Positions 36,631 through 46,894 of a DNA stretch of 64,000 nucleotides are shown here, piece after piece. This DNA is from an uncultured Actinomycetes bacterium (GTDB taxonomy: Bacteria > Actinomycetota > Actinomycetes > Nanopelagicales > Nanopelagicaceae). Both the position numbers and the translations under genes were made by a program. The stretch lies in contig CALEGP010000038.1 of the NCBI GenBank assembly GCA_937876245.1, forward strand, positions 149,933-213,932, in the 5' to 3' direction. A model generated the notes under the pieces. That model was not told where the DNA came from and made no database searches. It was given only the letters and a program-made list of their open reading frames with translations. Positions within the stretch are counted from its first letter, which is position 1. Each line of letters starts with the position of its first letter.

Positions 36631-37686
36631 TTGAAAAAGTCATTAAAGCTTATTGCGGCAGCCGCATCTCTAACACTTATTACAGGTGTTGCAGTTGCTC
36701 CTTCAGCACAAGCAGCAAAAATTAAGCTTTGTCTCGCCCTAGATACAGGTGGCGTAGATGATCACTCATTCAATCAAGGAGCCTGGACTGGCGCTCAAGA
36801 ATCCCGAGTTTCAAATGCGGAATATCTACCAGCCTCGTCATCAGCAGATTTTGCACCTAACATCAAAACATTCGTGGACAAAGGTTGCCAATTAATCGTC
36901 GGCGTAGGCTTTGCAATTTCAGCTGAAATTGTTAAATCTGCGAAGGCTAACCCTAAGATTTCTTATGCAGTCGTTGATGATGCTGGACTAGATTGCGACG
37001 CGAACTGGAATTGCAGCCCTGTGTCAAACGTTAAAGGCTTAACTTTCAAGACAGATGATGCAGCTTTCCAAGCTGGTTACCTTGCAGCAGGAATGTCAAA
37101 AACTAAAAAAGTTGCTACTTACGGAGGAATGGCTTTCCCTACGGTAACAATCTTTATGGATGGCTTCGCGCGTGGCGTTGCTTATTGGAATCAGAACAAG
37201 AAAAAGCAAGTAGAAGTTCTAGGCTGGGATATTTCTAATCCTGATGCTGGAACTTTCGTTGGAAATTTCTCTGACCAGAATAAAGCCCTCACAATTTCAA
37301 AGGGTTTTGAGCAGCAGGGCGCAGATATAATCATGCCTGTTGCTGGAAACCTTGGAAGTGCTTATGCAGCCGCCTCTGAGAAGAGCAAGAAATCGCTTAC
37401 AATCTGGGTTGACTCAGATGGATTTTACAATTTGACTGCGGGTAAAGATATTGTTCTTACCACCGTTGTTAAGGAGATCGGAGCTTCGATTAAGTCTGTT
37501 GCAGCTGATGTTGCAGCTAAGAAGTTTACAAACGATTCCTACGTAGGAACGCTCAAGAACAAAGGCGTTTCTATTGCTCCGTACCACAAGTTAGCTTCAA
37601 AAGTCCGAGGAAAATTGAAGAGTGAAGTTCTTAGAATTAAGAATGACATCATCAAGGGCAATTTGGACATCAGCACTATCAAGTAG
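36631..37686 (+). CDS. BMP family substrate-binding protein (nucleoside importer)
   Basis: Secreted binding protein of the Bmp/PnrA/NupN family, which binds purine and pyrimidine nucleosides. A signal peptide (KKSLKLIAAAASLTLITGVAVAPSAQA) is followed by CLALDTGGVDDHSFNQGAWTGA, the family's first-lobe motif, and later ISYAVVDDAGLDC and GGMAFPTVTIFMDGF. No lipobox is seen. TTG start with a strong AGGAGG site 4 nt upstream. A terminator directly after it separates it from the ATPase and permease genes, which would give a higher level of this subunit. Downstream nucleoside-catabolic genes support the substrate. Confidence 0.9.
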   Translation: MKKSLKLIAAAASLTLITGVAVAPSAQAAKIKLCLALDTGGVDDHSFNQGAWTGAQESRVSNAEYLPASSSADFAPNIKTFVDKGCQLIVGVGFAISAEIVKSAKANPKISYAVVDDAGLDCDANWNCSPVSNVKGLTFKTDDAAFQAGYLAAGMSKTKKVATYGGMAFPTVTIFMDGFARGVAYWNQNKKKQVEVLGWDISNPDAGTFVGNFSDQNKALTISKGFEQQGADIIMPVAGNLGSAYAAASEKSKKSLTIWVDSDGFYNLTAGKDIVLTTVVKEIGASIKSVAADVAAKKFTNDSYVGTLKNKGVSIAPYHKLASKVRGKLKSEVLRIKNDIIKGNLDISTIK

Positions 37687-37698
37687 ATATCTCGGCAT

Positions 37699-37734
37699 AA
37701 CAGGAGGTCTGAGTAATCAGGCCTCCTGTTTTTT
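37699..37734 (+). terminator. intra-operon terminator after the binding-protein gene
   Basis: AACAGGAGG...CCTCCTGTT stem extended inward by CTGA/TCAG, followed by a run of six T. It is a strong rho-independent terminator, so the downstream transporter genes depend on read-through or a weak promoter in the 26 nt before 37761. Confidence 0.9.
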
Positions 37735-37760
37735 GTAAATCTTTGGAATAGGATAGGGAT

Positions 37761-39275
37761 ATGTCATTAGAACTTCGCGGAATAACGAAAGCTTTTGGCT
37801 CATTGACTGTGAATGATTCAATCGACTTGAAGGTTGAAGCTGGTCAGATCCATGCAATTCTTGGCGAAAATGGTGCTGGCAAATCAACTCTCATGAATAT
37901 CGTCTATGGATTGCTGAAAGCTGATTCTGGCGAAATTTTCGTGGATGGGAAAATTCAGAATATTTCCGAACCAAGCGATGCCTTGAGCGCAGGAATCGGT
38001 ATGGTTCATCAACATTTTATGTTGATTCCAGTTTTCACGGTTGCAGAAAATATCGTTCTTGGCCATGAGAAAATTGGAAAATTTGGAGTTCTGGATATTG
38101 AAAGTGCTCGAGAGGCAATTATTAGAGTGTCAAAAGACTTTGGCTTCTCGGTTGATCCTGACGCGATAGTCGAAACTCTGCCCGTTGGTATTCAACAAAA
38201 AGTTGAAATTATTAGGGCTTTGATTTACGAGGCAAAGGTACTGATTCTTGATGAACCAACCGCGGTGTTGACGCCGCAAGAGACAGACGAATTATTGAAG
38301 ACGATGCAAGAGTTGAAAAGTAAAGGAACAGCGATAATTTTCATAACTCACAAGTTGCGTGAGGTGCGTGAAGTTGCCGATCAGATTACGATAATTCGCA
38401 GGGGCAAGGTTGTGGGTTTGGTGTCTCCAGATACATCCGAAGGCGAACTGGCATCCTTGATGGTTGGCCGCGAAGTAGATTTAGCGCCAGAAAAACATAA
38501 ACATGAAATTGGCAATCCGATACTCATTGCTAAGAATCTCTCTGTACGAGATGCAATGGGCACAGAGGTTGTTAAGAGGATTAATTTTGAACTTAGAGCC
38601 GGTGAAGTATTGGCAGTCGCTGGTGTGCAGGGAAATGGACAATCTGAATTGGCGCGTGCGATTGTTAATCTCGAGGACCATATTGAAGGCTCATTATTAT
38701 TGGATGGTAAGGAAATTCGTGGTCTGAGTATTTATGACTCTCTACATGCTGGAATAGCCTTCATCCCGGAATCACGAGAGTTAGATGGACTTGTTGGCAG
38801 TTTCTCAATTGCCGAGAACTTGATTTTGGATTTACACGACCAAGCACCGTACGCCAAGGGAATAAACCTTTCAGTCCAGGTTGTTTCTGAGCAAGCAGAG
38901 AAACGTGTTAAAGAGTTTGATATCAGATTGCAATCAGTATCTGATGCCGTGTCCACGCTCTCAGGTGGAAATAAGCAAAAAGTGGTGATCGCTAGAGAAC
39001 TATCGAGGCCGATAAAAGTTTTGGTGGCATCCCAACCGACTCGCGGACTTGATGTTGGTTCAATTGAATTCGTTCACGAAAGAATTCTTAGTGAACGAGA
39101 TGCTGGGCGCGGGGTAATTTTATTCAGTACCGAGTTAGAAGAAGTTCTAGCGCTTGCCGATCGAATCGCAGTTATGTATCGAGGAGAAATTATTGAAATC
39201 GTTGACTCCAAGGTTTCGAAGGAAGAGCTTGGTCTTTTGATGGCCGGCGTAGTAAAGAGTAAGGCAGGTTCATAA
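37761..39275 (+). CDS. nucleoside ABC importer, duplicated ATP-binding protein
   Basis: 504-aa double ABC ATPase of the sugar/nucleoside (RbsA/NupO-like) class. Domain 1: Walker A GENGAGKST, LPVGIQQKVEIIRAL in place of the classic LSGGQ, Walker B LILDEPTAVL. Domain 2: degenerate Walker A GVQGNGQSELARA, signature LSGGNKQKVVIAREL and VASQPTRGLD in place of Walker B. This asymmetry is usual in the family. Its stop overlaps the start of the first permease gene by one base. Partners are the BMP-type binding protein and two different permeases. Confidence 0.93.
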   Translation: MSLELRGITKAFGSLTVNDSIDLKVEAGQIHAILGENGAGKSTLMNIVYGLLKADSGEIFVDGKIQNISEPSDALSAGIGMVHQHFMLIPVFTVAENIVLGHEKIGKFGVLDIESAREAIIRVSKDFGFSVDPDAIVETLPVGIQQKVEIIRALIYEAKVLILDEPTAVLTPQETDELLKTMQELKSKGTAIIFITHKLREVREVADQITIIRRGKVVGLVSPDTSEGELASLMVGREVDLAPEKHKHEIGNPILIAKNLSVRDAMGTEVVKRINFELRAGEVLAVAGVQGNGQSELARAIVNLEDHIEGSLLLDGKEIRGLSIYDSLHAGIAFIPESRELDGLVGSFSIAENLILDLHDQAPYAKGINLSVQVVSEQAEKRVKEFDIRLQSVSDAVSTLSGGNKQKVVIARELSRPIKVLVASQPTRGLDVGSIEFVHERILSERDAGRGVILFSTELEEVLALADRIAVMYRGEIIEIVDSKVSKEELGLLMAGVVKSKAGS

Positions 39276-40447
39276 TGAAAAATTTGGTCAGTAAATTTGG
39301 TCAGACAGCTAAGTTGCCAGCGCTCTCTTTCGCCCTGGCCTTCTCCATAACAGGACTCCTAATTGCTTTTTCTGACTCAAAAGTTCTGGCGAAAATTGGG
39401 TCACCGATTGAATTCATAAAGAGCGGACTGGCAACGATTGGAAATGCATACCTTGCTCTATTCCAAGGTTCTATTTTCGATATCAATTTGGCAAGGGGGA
39501 ATAGTTTTTTTCAGGGGTTTTATCCGTTGTCTGAGACGATAGTGACGGCTACACCATTGATTTTGACTGGGTTATCAGTTGCCCTGGCCTTTAGATCTGG
39601 GCTTTTTAATATTGGCGCTCAAGGTCAATTTATTTTTGGAGCAATCGGAGCATCATATGTCGGATTTCATTTTAATCTTCCAACGGTGATACATATTCTT
39701 TTCGCTGCACTTGCAGGAATTGTGCTCGCGGCCATTTGGGGTGGAATCGTCGGAATCCTAAAGGCGAAAACAGGGGCACATGAAGTAATTTTGACGATTA
39801 TGATGAATTACATCGCCGGCTATTTCATTTTGTGGATTCTTAAAACAAAACCATTTCTCAGGCCTGGGCGAATTGATCCAATTGCCCCGGAAGTAGGACT
39901 CAGTGCTCGCTTGCCTCTTTTGGCGGGCGAAAATTTACGAATTCACGCGGGAATTTTTATTGCCCTTGCGTCCGCTCTCTTCGTATGGTGGTTACTTGCA
40001 AAAACTACTATTGGCTTTAAGTTTAGAGCAGTAGGTGCAAACAGTCAGGCAGCTAGAACTGCTGGGATATCTGTCCCTTTCGTTGTTACCTCTACGATGG
40101 CAATTTGTGGTGGACTCGCTGGTTTGGGAGGTGCGGTCCATGTTATGGGAAGTGCTCACGCTCTAAATACAGATGTTGCAGGATCTTTCGGTTTCGATGC
40201 CATAACCGTTGCGCTCCTCGGCCGTGCGCAACCGCTTGGTACGGTTTTCGCAGCTCTATTGTTTGGGGCTTTGCGCGCCGGCGGACGCACTATGCAATCG
40301 AATACTGGGACGCCGCTGGATATTGTTTTGGTGACACAAGCCCTTATCGTTCTCTTCATTGCAGCACCAACTTTTGTGCGATTCATATTTAGATTGAAGA
40401 AACTCAGTTCATCAGCATCTTTAACTTCGAAAGGTTGGAATGGATGA
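39275..40447 (+). CDS. nucleoside ABC importer, permease 1
   Basis: Membrane subunit of the BPD_transp_2 class, about ten helices in 390 aa. The sequence GLFNIGAQGQFIFGAIGASYVG and GIVGILKAKTGAHEVILTIMMNYIA matches NupP-type permeases. VGANSQAARTAGISVPF contains the loop that contacts the ATPase. It forms a heterodimer with the next gene product and is translationally linked to both neighbours (1-nt and 4-nt overlaps). Confidence 0.92.
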   Translation: MKNLVSKFGQTAKLPALSFALAFSITGLLIAFSDSKVLAKIGSPIEFIKSGLATIGNAYLALFQGSIFDINLARGNSFFQGFYPLSETIVTATPLILTGLSVALAFRSGLFNIGAQGQFIFGAIGASYVGFHFNLPTVIHILFAALAGIVLAAIWGGIVGILKAKTGAHEVILTIMMNYIAGYFILWILKTKPFLRPGRIDPIAPEVGLSARLPLLAGENLRIHAGIFIALASALFVWWLLAKTTIGFKFRAVGANSQAARTAGISVPFVVTSTMAICGGLAGLGGAVHVMGSAHALNTDVAGSFGFDAITVALLGRAQPLGTVFAALLFGALRAGGRTMQSNTGTPLDIVLVTQALIVLFIAAPTFVRFIFRLKKLSSSASLTSKGWNG

Positions 40448-41706
40448 GCGAGATTAGAACTAGTGTAGAAAAACGCCGAATCCGAGGCATTGGTGTCCTA
40501 TCTATATTTTCCGCGGCTTCATTTATTTATTTTGGATTACTCAATTCGGCGAGTGAGAAGACGACTTTTGGGTTTGTGTTAGATAACGAGTGGGTAATTA
40601 TGAAGGAGTGGGTTATTTCTTCAGCGAGTGGGTCAAGAATATTTTCCACTCTCGCGATTTTGGCGAGCATTTCCGCGATTTTGGCTTATCGCAAGAAAAT
40701 AGCGGTCACAATTCCTGCCTCTGTTGCGACTTTTGGGATATTCATGTCATTCTTAACATGGATCGCAGCAGGCAAATTTATTCCGCTGACTGGCTTACTT
40801 CAGGGAGCTCTATTGTTGGCCGTTCCCTTAGTTTTCGGTTCAATGTCAGGCTTAATTTGTGAACGATCCGGTGTTATTAATATTGCTATCGAGGGGCAAT
40901 TATTGGCTAGCGCCTTTGTATCTGGGGTTGTTGCTAGTTTGACGCATAAGTCAATTTGGGGGTTAATAGCCGCTCCAATTGCTGGGGCAGCGATTTCATT
41001 CTTGCTTGCCACATTTGCGATCAAGTTTTCAGTTGATCAAGTTATCCTAGGCTTTGTAATCAATGTACTTGTGATTGGTTTAACAAACTTTTTATATAAA
41101 AAATTGCTCATTCCCTATCAATCTACTTGGAATACAGCGCCTACATTTGAACATATCAAAATTCCAATTCTTTCCAAAATTCCAATAATTGGCCCGATTC
41201 TATTTAGCCAATCAATAGTGGTGTATTTGATGTATGTGATTGTTGCTGGAATAACTTTCGCTCTCTATAAGACTAAATGGGGGCTTCGTACCCGGGCAAT
41301 TGGCGAGCACCCAACGGCTGCAGACACAGTCGGTATTGATGTTAATAGGATGCGCTTCAAAAATGTACTGATTGCGGGGCTAGTTGCTGGAGTTGGTGGC
41401 GCTTATTTCACGGTTGGATCAGTTGGCTCTTTTGGCAAAGAGATGACCGCTGGAGCTGGCTTTATCGCTTTAGCTGCGCTCATCTTTGGAAAGTGGAGCC
41501 CAATTGGCGCACTTATGGCGGCACTACTCTTTGGATTTGCCGATAATTTACAGAGCACATTAACAATCATCGGAGTATCTATCCCTTCCGAATTTATGTT
41601 GATGGTTCCCTATATAGCAACAATCATCGCGGTGACTGGCTTGGTCGGAAGAGTTCGAGCGCCGGCAGCAGATGGAATTCCCTATTTGCGTGGCGGAGCA
41701 CACTAA
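40444..41706 (+). CDS. nucleoside ABC importer, permease 2
   Basis: Second BPD_transp_2 permease (NupQ-like), 420 aa with an N-terminal extension before the core. Core landmarks are GSMSGLICERSGVINIAIEGQLLASAF, AIKFSVDQVILGFVINVL and the coupling loop IGEHPTAADTVGIDVNRMRFKN. The start is ATG 40444, overlapping the previous stop as ATGA, rather than the ORF-track TTG at 40435. The stop is 2 nt before cdd, tying uptake and catabolism into one operon. Confidence 0.92.
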   Translation: MSEIRTSVEKRRIRGIGVLSIFSAASFIYFGLLNSASEKTTFGFVLDNEWVIMKEWVISSASGSRIFSTLAILASISAILAYRKKIAVTIPASVATFGIFMSFLTWIAAGKFIPLTGLLQGALLLAVPLVFGSMSGLICERSGVINIAIEGQLLASAFVSGVVASLTHKSIWGLIAAPIAGAAISFLLATFAIKFSVDQVILGFVINVLVIGLTNFLYKKLLIPYQSTWNTAPTFEHIKIPILSKIPIIGPILFSQSIVVYLMYVIVAGITFALYKTKWGLRTRAIGEHPTAADTVGIDVNRMRFKNVLIAGLVAGVGGAYFTVGSVGSFGKEMTAGAGFIALAALIFGKWSPIGALMAALLFGFADNLQSTLTIIGVSIPSEFMLMVPYIATIIAVTGLVGRVRAPAADGIPYLRGGAH

Positions 41707-41708
41707 CC

Positions 41709-42098
41709 ATGCAGATTGAATGGGACTCACTGCACGAGCAAGCAAAGATCGCGATGGCAAAGGCGTATGCGCCTTATTCGAAATTTCCAGTGGGCGTTGC
41801 AGCATTGATAAGTGATGGTCGGATTATTTCAGGTTGCAATGTAGAAAATGCTAGCTACGGCCTTGGGTTATGCGCCGAATGCGGTTTAGTTTCAAATTTG
41901 ATTGCATCGGGTGGAGGGCGGTTAATCGCTGCAGTCTGCGTCGGGGCAGATGGAAATTTTTTATCACCGTGTGGTAGATGTCGCCAGTTACTCTTTGAAC
42001 ATGGCGGCAATGATTTACTCTTCATGACACCAGATGGGCCAGCGCCTATGTCAAAACTCTTGCCATGGGCTTTTGGGCCGGATGATTTAACTCAATGA
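41709..42098 (+). CDS. cdd: cytidine deaminase
   Basis: Zinc enzyme that converts cytidine and deoxycytidine to uridine and deoxyuridine. The 129-aa homotetrameric type is indicated by CNVENASYGLGLCAECG (catalytic Glu and zinc Cys) and SPCGRCRQLLFEH (two zinc cysteines). It follows the importer by 2 nt, and its stop overlaps deoA (ATGA). Confidence 0.96.
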   Translation: MQIEWDSLHEQAKIAMAKAYAPYSKFPVGVAALISDGRIISGCNVENASYGLGLCAECGLVSNLIASGGGRLIAAVCVGADGNFLSPCGRCRQLLFEHGGNDLLFMTPDGPAPMSKLLPWAFGPDDLTQ

Positions 42099-43390
42099 TT
42101 AATTCTTTTGATGCCGTTGAAATAATTACTGCCAAACGAGATCGCAATGAGTTAAGCGATCCGCAGATTGATTGGATTATTGACGCCTACACAAAGGGCG
42201 TAGTGGCCGATGAGCAAATGTCAGCTCTGCTAATGGCAATATTGTTAAATGGCATGAATGCTCGAGAAGTATCGCGCTGGACTGATGCAATGATTAGCAG
42301 TGGCGAACGCATGGAATGGTCGATGCTCGATCGTAAAACTGTAGATAAGCATTCAACAGGGGGAGTTGGGGATAAAATAACTTTGCCACTTGCGCCACTT
42401 GTTGCAGCATGTGGTGGCGCTGTTCCCCAGCTATCTGGACGCGGTCTTGGGCATACCGGCGGTACTTTGGATAAATTGGAATCAATTCCGGGCTGGCGAG
42501 CATCGCTTACAAATGAAGAGATGTTGGATGTCTTAAAATCTTGCGGGGCGGTAATTTGTGCTGCAGGTGCTGGATTAGCTCCAGCAGATAAAAAACTTTA
42601 TGCGCTGCGTGATGTGACGGGGACTGTGCCGGCGATCCCGCTAATAGCATCGAGCATTATGAGCAAGAAGATTGCTGAGGGTACAAGCGCCTTAATTTTG
42701 GATGTTAAAACTGGCTCAGGTGCATTTATGACTGACCCAAAGAAGGCTGGTGAACTTGCGAGAATAATGGTGGAGCTGGGCACTCGTGCTGGCGTTAAAA
42801 CTCGGGCGTTGGTAACTGCCATGGATGTTCCTCTGGGTTTAACCGCAGGGAATGCTCTGGAAGTTCGCGAATCGGTTGAAGTATTGGCTGGCGGAGGACC
42901 GGAAGATATTGTGGAATTAACTTTAGTTTTAGCTCGCGAAATGTTGGATGCTGCGGGGATTAAACAACTTATGGATCCAGCTGACGCACTTAACAATGGT
43001 AAGGCTATGGATAGTTGGAAAGCAATGATTCGGGCGCAAGGTGGCGATCCAGATGCGAAACTACCAGTGGCAAAAGAGCAGATATCCGTGATTGCAGATG
43101 AGAGTGGAGTTCTATCTTCTATGGATGCAATGAGCGTTGGAATTGCAGCATGGCGATTGGGTGCGGGTCGATCAAAACAGGGCGAAGCCGTCTCCTTCGG
43201 CGCGGGAATTGAAATTCATGCAAAACCGGGTGCAAAAGTTGCCAAGGGGGATGTCATTTATACCTTGCATGCCGATGAGCCATTGCGATTTGAACGGACA
43301 AAGAGCGCGCTAGAAAATTCATTTACGATCAGCCAAGATGGCTCACAAATTGAACGTTTGCCCCTGATTATTGAAAGAATCGAAGGTTAA
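42095..43390 (+). CDS. deoA: thymidine/pyrimidine-nucleoside phosphorylase
   Basis: Phosphorolyses thymidine (and possibly uridine or deoxyuridine) to base plus (deoxy)ribose-1-phosphate. Motifs: [23 protein letters not shown] (phosphate loop), [20 protein letters not shown] and [27 protein letters not shown]. The C-terminal barrel-sandwich lobe ends with [14 protein letters not shown]. 431 aa. Its products feed the sugar-phosphate mutase encoded on the other strand. The adenosine deaminase ATG follows the stop by 1 nt. Confidence 0.95.
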   Translation: MINSFDAVEIITAKRDRNELSDPQIDWIIDAYTKGVVADEQMSALLMAILLNGMNAREVSRWTDAMISSGERMEWSMLDRKTVDKHSTGGVGDKITLPLAPLVAACGGAVPQLSGRGLGHTGGTLDKLESIPGWRASLTNEEMLDVLKSCGAVICAAGAGLAPADKKLYALRDVTGTVPAIPLIASSIMSKKIAEGTSALILDVKTGSGAFMTDPKKAGELARIMVELGTRAGVKTRALVTAMDVPLGLTAGNALEVRESVEVLAGGGPEDIVELTLVLAREMLDAAGIKQLMDPADALNNGKAMDSWKAMIRAQGGDPDAKLPVAKEQISVIADESGVLSSMDAMSVGIAAWRLGAGRSKQGEAVSFGAGIEIHAKPGAKVAKGDVIYTLHADEPLRFERTKSALENSFTISQDGSQIERLPLIIERIEG

Positions 43391-43391
43391 T

Positions 43392-44483
43392 ATGGCGCTG
43401 AGCGGTATTCCCACAGCCGAACAGATCAAAAGACTTCCAAAGGCGGTCATACATGATCATCTTGATGGCGGACTTCGACCACAGACGATTATCGATTTGG
43501 CAAAGGAAATTGATTATATTTTGCCGACCAATGATGCAGGAGAGCTTGCCGATTGGTTCTATGAAGCTTGCAATTCGGGTTCGTTGGTTCGTTATATCGA
43601 AACTTTTGAGCACACGATTGCTGTCATGCAAACTAAGGAATCCATTATTCGAGTTGCCAAGGAATGTGCTCTGGATTTGGCAAGAGATGGTGTTGTCTAT
43701 GCCGAAGTACGTGGCGCACCCGAACTCTTCACTCGGGGCGGGCTATCGCTTGATGAAATTATTGAAGCAACTATTGCGGGTTATCGCCTCGGTGAAATTG
43801 AGGCTAAAGCAGAAGGATTTAATATCCGGGTGGAGTCCCTACTTTGCGCTCTTCGCCAAAATATGTTTGCCCAAGAAGTAGCAGAAAAAGTTGTCAAGTA
43901 TCGCGATCTGGGCGTTGTTGGCTTTGATATCGCAGGACCAGAGGATGGCTTTCCACCTACCAATCAACTGGATACTTTTAATTACTTGCGTCAGGAAGAT
44001 GCGCATTTCACAATTCATGCGGGCGAAGCATATGGTCTGCCATCTATTTGGCAGGCAATTCAAATATGTGGCGCTGAGCGCCTCGGGCATGGCGTTCGCA
44101 TCGTAGAAGATATTGATTTTTCCGCCACAAATCCCAAACTTGGAAGATTATCCTCATACATTAGAGATCGAAGAATACCTCTTGAACTTTGTCCAACTTC
44201 AAATCTGCAAACTGGAGCGGCAAAAGATATTGCCTCTCATCCGATTGGAATACTTGCAAAGCTGCGTTTTAGAGTAACTATTAATACAGATAATCGATTA
44301 ATGAGTAGAACGTCGATGACACACGAGATGGTTGAAGTAGTCAACGCCTTTGCTTGGACTTTTCAGGACTTGCAGCGTGTGACGATTAACGCGCTAAAAA
44401 GCTCCTTTATTCCCTTCGAAGAGCGTCTGGCTATTATCGAAGAGATAGTAAAGCCTGGTTATTTAGCTGTAGCTAGCGAATAA
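43392..44483 (+). CDS. add: adenosine deaminase
   Basis: Zinc amidohydrolase that converts adenosine to inosine. Zinc ligands in HDHLDGG, HAGEAYG (with the catalytic Glu), the GHGVRI histidine and TINTDNR (Asp) follow the ADA order; the canonical first motif HxHLDG reads HDHLDG. The start is ATG 43392 with AAGG upstream (363 aa); the ORF-track start lies inside deoA. Its end overlaps the convergent phosphosugar mutase gene by 21 coding bases, so both C-termini are encoded on the same DNA. Confidence 0.95.
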   Translation: MALSGIPTAEQIKRLPKAVIHDHLDGGLRPQTIIDLAKEIDYILPTNDAGELADWFYEACNSGSLVRYIETFEHTIAVMQTKESIIRVAKECALDLARDGVVYAEVRGAPELFTRGGLSLDEIIEATIAGYRLGEIEAKAEGFNIRVESLLCALRQNMFAQEVAEKVVKYRDLGVVGFDIAGPEDGFPPTNQLDTFNYLRQEDAHFTIHAGEAYGLPSIWQAIQICGAERLGHGVRIVEDIDFSATNPKLGRLSSYIRDRRIPLELCPTSNLQTGAAKDIASHPIGILAKLRFRVTINTDNRLMSRTSMTHEMVEVVNAFAWTFQDLQRVTINALKSSFIPFEERLAIIEEIVKPGYLAVASE

Positions 44484-46079
44484 TTTCCTGATCTCTGTCT
44501 TAAGGTTTTCGACCAAGGCGTCGGCTTCATCATTAACTCCGATAACCTCGATATAAGTTTTTAATTTAGGTTCGGTGCCGCTTGGTCTAATAATTATCCG
44601 TATTTCATCGCCGCACCAAATTCGTAGGCCATTTGTGGGTGTTTCTGAACTCAACAGGTCTTGAAATCTTGTAACAACTTTGCCGCCAATTTCTTTCCAT
44701 GGGTTTGCTCGCAGATCAGAGAGCGCCCTAGCAATAAGGTCCAAATCATTAACTCGAATCGAAAGTTGATCAGTGCGGTGATATCCGATGGACTGCCAAA
44801 TCTCATCCAGATATTCGAATAGGGTCGAATTCTTTGCTGCCAAACTAGAAGCTATTTCGGTGATCTTTATTGCCGCAGATATTCCATCCTTATCATTCAC
44901 AGAGCATGGATCAACGCAATATCCGATTGCCTCTTCGTAGCCATATGCCAAATTCTCGACTTTGGATAGCCACTTGAATCCAGTTAGCGTCTGGTGATAT
45001 TGAATACCGAATTTCGCAGCAATTTTTCCGAGCGCACTTGAGGAAACAATTGTGGTTGCAAATGCTTGCCCGGTTTTCTGAGAGTTAGCAGCGATATAGA
45101 ATCCAAAGATTGTTCCCAATTCGTCGCCGCGAAGCATTCGCCACTGGCCATCTGGAGTTAGCGCTGCAACTGCGCATCGATCAGCATCTGGGTCATTGGC
45201 AATTACCAAATCTGCGCTCTCACTTTTGGCTAGTGCGATTGCTAAATCGATTGCCCCAGCCTCTTCTGGATTTGGGAAGGCAACAGTTGGAAAATCTGGA
45301 TCCGGCTTCGCTTGCTCGGTGACTAAAATAGGAGACGCGAAGTTCGCTGCTCTAAATGTGGCATTAATGGTCTCAGTACCGACACCGTGCAGAGCGGTGT
45401 ATACGATTCGTAATGGTTTGGCTTGAGTTCTTCCAGCCACAGCTTGGGAAATATATTTGGAAATAAGTTTCTCGCCGACAATACTCCAGCTTGAACCGCG
45501 AGGTCCTAGTGTGCGAATCTTGGCTATTTCTGCGGCAATTTGCGCATCTGCAGGGGGAATAATTTGGCTGCCTCGGTATGTGATTGCATCAATGCTCTTT
45601 CCCAAGTAAACCTTGTACCCATTATCGATCGCTGGGTTGTGACTGGCGGTAACCATAATGCCGCAGTCCATACCCAATTCATTTACGGCGTAAGCCAGAA
45701 CTGGAGTGGGCAATTCTCGGGGGAGTAGGTGGACTTCCATACCTGCCCCGGAAAATATCTCGGCACTTTCCTGCATAAATTCTTTTGACCCGTGCCTGGC
45801 ATCCCTACCGATAACTACTTTACTTAAGCCACGGGACTTCAAATATGAAGCAATGCCTGCAGCCGTTCTGCCAACCACAGCGCGATTCATGCCCGAAGGA
45901 CCAGGGCGAACGGGGCCCCGCAGTCCAGCTGTTCCGAATTCTAAGAAACCGTTAAAGGATTTACGCAGTTCATTCTCACTGCCCTCTTCAAGCCACTTGC
46001 TTAAGAGACTTGCCGAATCTGGATCTGGATCATTTGCAATCCAGTCAAGAATCTCCATTCGGAATTGTTCATCGATCAC
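44463..46079 (-). CDS. phosphosugar mutase (phosphopentomutase/phosphoglucomutase type)
   Basis: Alpha-D-phosphohexomutase family member of 538 aa. The phosphoserine loop [16 protein letters not shown], metal loop [11 protein letters not shown], sugar loop [12 protein letters not shown] and the phosphate-binding [15 protein letters not shown] are all present. The long form with GYEEAIGY is that of PGM2-like enzymes, which interconvert (deoxy)ribose-1- and 5-phosphate. That fits its coupling to purine nucleoside phosphorylase (GTGA overlap) and to deoA opposite. Use as a hexose mutase is the alternative. Confidence 0.92.
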   Translation of the reverse strand: MIDEQFRMEILDWIANDPDPDSASLLSKWLEEGSENELRKSFNGFLEFGTAGLRGPVRPGPSGMNRAVVGRTAAGIASYLKSRGLSKVVIGRDARHGSKEFMQESAEIFSGAGMEVHLLPRELPTPVLAYAVNELGMDCGIMVTASHNPAIDNGYKVYLGKSIDAITYRGSQIIPPADAQIAAEIAKIRTLGPRGSSWSIVGEKLISKYISQAVAGRTQAKPLRIVYTALHGVGTETINATFRAANFASPILVTEQAKPDPDFPTVAFPNPEEAGAIDLAIALAKSESADLVIANDPDADRCAVAALTPDGQWRMLRGDELGTIFGFYIAANSQKTGQAFATTIVSSSALGKIAAKFGIQYHQTLTGFKWLSKVENLAYGYEEAIGYCVDPCSVNDKDGISAAIKITEIASSLAAKNSTLFEYLDEIWQSIGYHRTDQLSIRVNDLDLIARALSDLRANPWKEIGGKVVTRFQDLLSSETPTNGLRIWCGDEIRIIIRPSGTEPKLKTYIEVIGVNDEADALVENLKTEIRKLFASYS

Positions 46080-46894
46080 AGTTGTTTTAAGACCTTAGCG
46101 AGCAATTCGCCCATTCGTCCGGCTGCGGCTTTGCCGGCTTCCATAACCTCGATGTGGTTCAATTTTTCACCAGTAACCCCAGCTGCGGCATTGGTAACTA
46201 GCGAAATTCCGAGTACTTCTGCGCCCAGCGCATGAGCTGCTATTGCTTCAGGAACTGTTGACATGCCAACTAGGTCCCCGCCCATAATGCGCATCATATT
46301 TATTTCTGCAGGAGTCTCATAGGCAGGACCTCGCCAATGTATGTAAACGCCCTCGACAAGCGTTGGGTCTTCTTTCTTTACTAACTCACGAATTCGCTTG
46401 CTGTATAAATCAGTTAAATCAACAAAGTCGGCGCCAATCAATGGGCTAGTGGCCGTCATTGAAATATGATCGCGAATCAACACTGGTTGCCCAACCTGAT
46501 ATTCACGATTAATGCCACCACAAGCATTAGTTAAAACAACAACTTTGCATCCTGCCTTAACGGCAGTTCGGACCCCATGCACAACTGGTTCGAGACCTTT
46601 ACCTTCGTATAAGTGCGTGCGGCCAAGAAAGACGAGCGCATGAATTTTCCCATTTGCCCCATCTATCTCGTAAGAGCGAAACAAGCCGCCATGTCCTGCG
46701 ACAGTAGGAGCCGGAAAACCGGGCAGGTCAGTTATTGCGAATTCATGGGTCGGCTTACCAAGTGCTTGAGTCGCCGGCATCCAACCTGAGCCCATAACGA
46801 GAGCCACTTCATGTTTTACTTTACCGGTTAACTCGGCAATTTTTTCGGCGGCCAAAATTGCCGTCGCCATTGGGTCAGAATATAAGTCGCTCAT
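46076..46894 (-). CDS. purine-nucleoside phosphorylase
   Basis: Trimeric-type PNP that splits inosine and guanosine to base and ribose-1-phosphate. Phosphate loop VALVMGSGWM, LTNACGGINREYQVGQPVLIRDHIS, the base-binding YETPAEINMMR and MSTVPEAIAAHALGAEVLGISLVTNAAAG are in family order. 272 aa. ATGA overlap with tdk upstream and GTGA overlap with the mutase downstream, so all three are translationally coupled. Confidence 0.94.
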   Translation of the reverse strand: MSDLYSDPMATAILAAEKIAELTGKVKHEVALVMGSGWMPATQALGKPTHEFAITDLPGFPAPTVAGHGGLFRSYEIDGANGKIHALVFLGRTHLYEGKGLEPVVHGVRTAVKAGCKVVVLTNACGGINREYQVGQPVLIRDHISMTATSPLIGADFVDLTDLYSKRIRELVKKEDPTLVEGVYIHWRGPAYETPAEINMMRIMGGDLVGMSTVPEAIAAHALGAEVLGISLVTNAAAGVTGEKLNHIEVMEAGKAAAGRMGELLAKVLKQL